Positions 14,495 to 14,656 of a stretch of DNA of 14,656 bases are shown piece after piece (positions within the stretch are counted from its first letter, which is position 1; the number at the start of each line of letters is the position of its first letter). The stretch lies in NCBI GenBank assembly GCA_030017825.1, contig JASEGW010000029.1, positions 1 through 14,656 on the forward strand. Reading direction: 5' to 3'. The translations under genes and the position numbers were made by a program. This DNA comes from a bacterium. Its GTDB lineage: Bacteria > UBA9089 > JAHJRX01. The notes under the pieces are model-generated. The model made no database searches and was not told where the DNA came from. It worked only from the letters and a program-made list of their open reading frames with translations.

Positions 14495-14506
14495 TAAGTA
14501 TACTTA
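14495..14506. promoter_or_regulatory. 12-bp perfect palindrome upstream of ribH
   Basis: TAAGTATACTTA at 14495-14506 is its own reverse complement and lies 28-40 bp before the ribH start. Its centre includes TATACT on the minus strand (14498-14503), a possible -10 box, but I see no good -35 at the right distance. It could be an operator or promoter element; in AT-rich DNA chance is possible. Confidence 0.35.
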
Positions 14507-14570
14507 GTATTAACATAAATACTTGAGCATAAGTTTTTCGGTATTTAATCTGGATATTTTAAATCCTAAT

Positions 14571-14656
14571 CCCCGTTTTCACGAGGACAAGCATCGAAAT
14601 TCGAAACCTGTCTGCGTGCGAACACGCACAGGCAGGCAAATTCAAAATTCAAATCT
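14571..14656. repeat. GC-rich hairpin-bearing patch at the window edge
   Basis: An imperfect CCCCG...CGAGG hairpin (14571-14586) is followed by TCGAAATTCGAAA (14594-14606). Then comes a strong GC-rich stem: CCTGTCTGCGTG (14607-14618) pairs with 14623-14636 around a CGAA loop with a two-base bulge. A short-period tract, AAATTCAAAATTCAAAT, runs to the end of the window. The base composition differs sharply from the rest of the window. It may be a dispersed intergenic repeat or a terminator for a gene beyond the edge. Confidence 0.6.

Noticed and set aside
14479..14656. FMN riboswitch upstream of ribH
   Set aside because: I looked for the conserved AGGGCAGGGTGAAATTCCC-type start of that riboswitch on the minus strand and did not see it.

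Overview
The window looks like chromosome of a low-G+C bacterium (about one third G+C by eye), with heavy AGA/ATA codon use and TTG and GTG starts as well as ATG. The gene set (short TruB without a C-terminal extension, YlxP/DUF503, DUF2905, DUF2225, NAD-dependent LigA) fits a Firmicutes-like or uncultivated candidate-phylum bacterium such as Atribacterota or Aerophobota. That placement is an inference and I cannot confirm it from this sequence.

Left part (1-5784, + strand): a ribosome-assembly and translation-initiation operon, rimP - nusA - infB - ylxP - rbfA - truB. It is preceded by a good sigma-70-type promoter (72-100), a hairpin at the predicted transcript 5' end (114-139), and a possible 15-codon leader ORF (247-294) whose stop overlaps the TTG start of rimP. 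The order matches the conserved nusA-infB operon, but ylxR and ylxQ, often found between nusA and infB, are absent.

Middle (5785-6103): a 319-bp gene-free gap between convergent transcription units. It holds a fragment of a small inverted-repeat element and a 169-bp MITE-like element (5894-6062) with 19-bp perfect terminal inverted repeats, which can fold along nearly its whole length.

Right part (6104-14466, all - strand, read right to left): ribH, nusB, a DUF2225 zinc-ribbon protein, a large P-loop NTPase/TPR protein, a tail-anchored protein with a UBA-like N-terminus, a PHP-family phosphoesterase, ligA and a small two-helix membrane protein (DUF2905). Tight spacing (nusB/DUF2225 overlap, 1 nt between DUF2225 and the NTPase, ligA/DUF2905 overlap) points to co-transcribed blocks. 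A second small repeat family sits in the intergenic gaps near 5804-5842, 8445-8512 and 13924-13986. The far right end (14571-14656) is a GC-rich, hairpin-bearing patch unlike the rest of the window.

Most genes are housekeeping. The less ordinary material is the two families of short palindromic elements, the leader ORF and 5' hairpin before rimP, and the DUF2225 - STAND-like NTPase/TPR - UBA-like tail-anchored trio, which I cannot assign to a known system.
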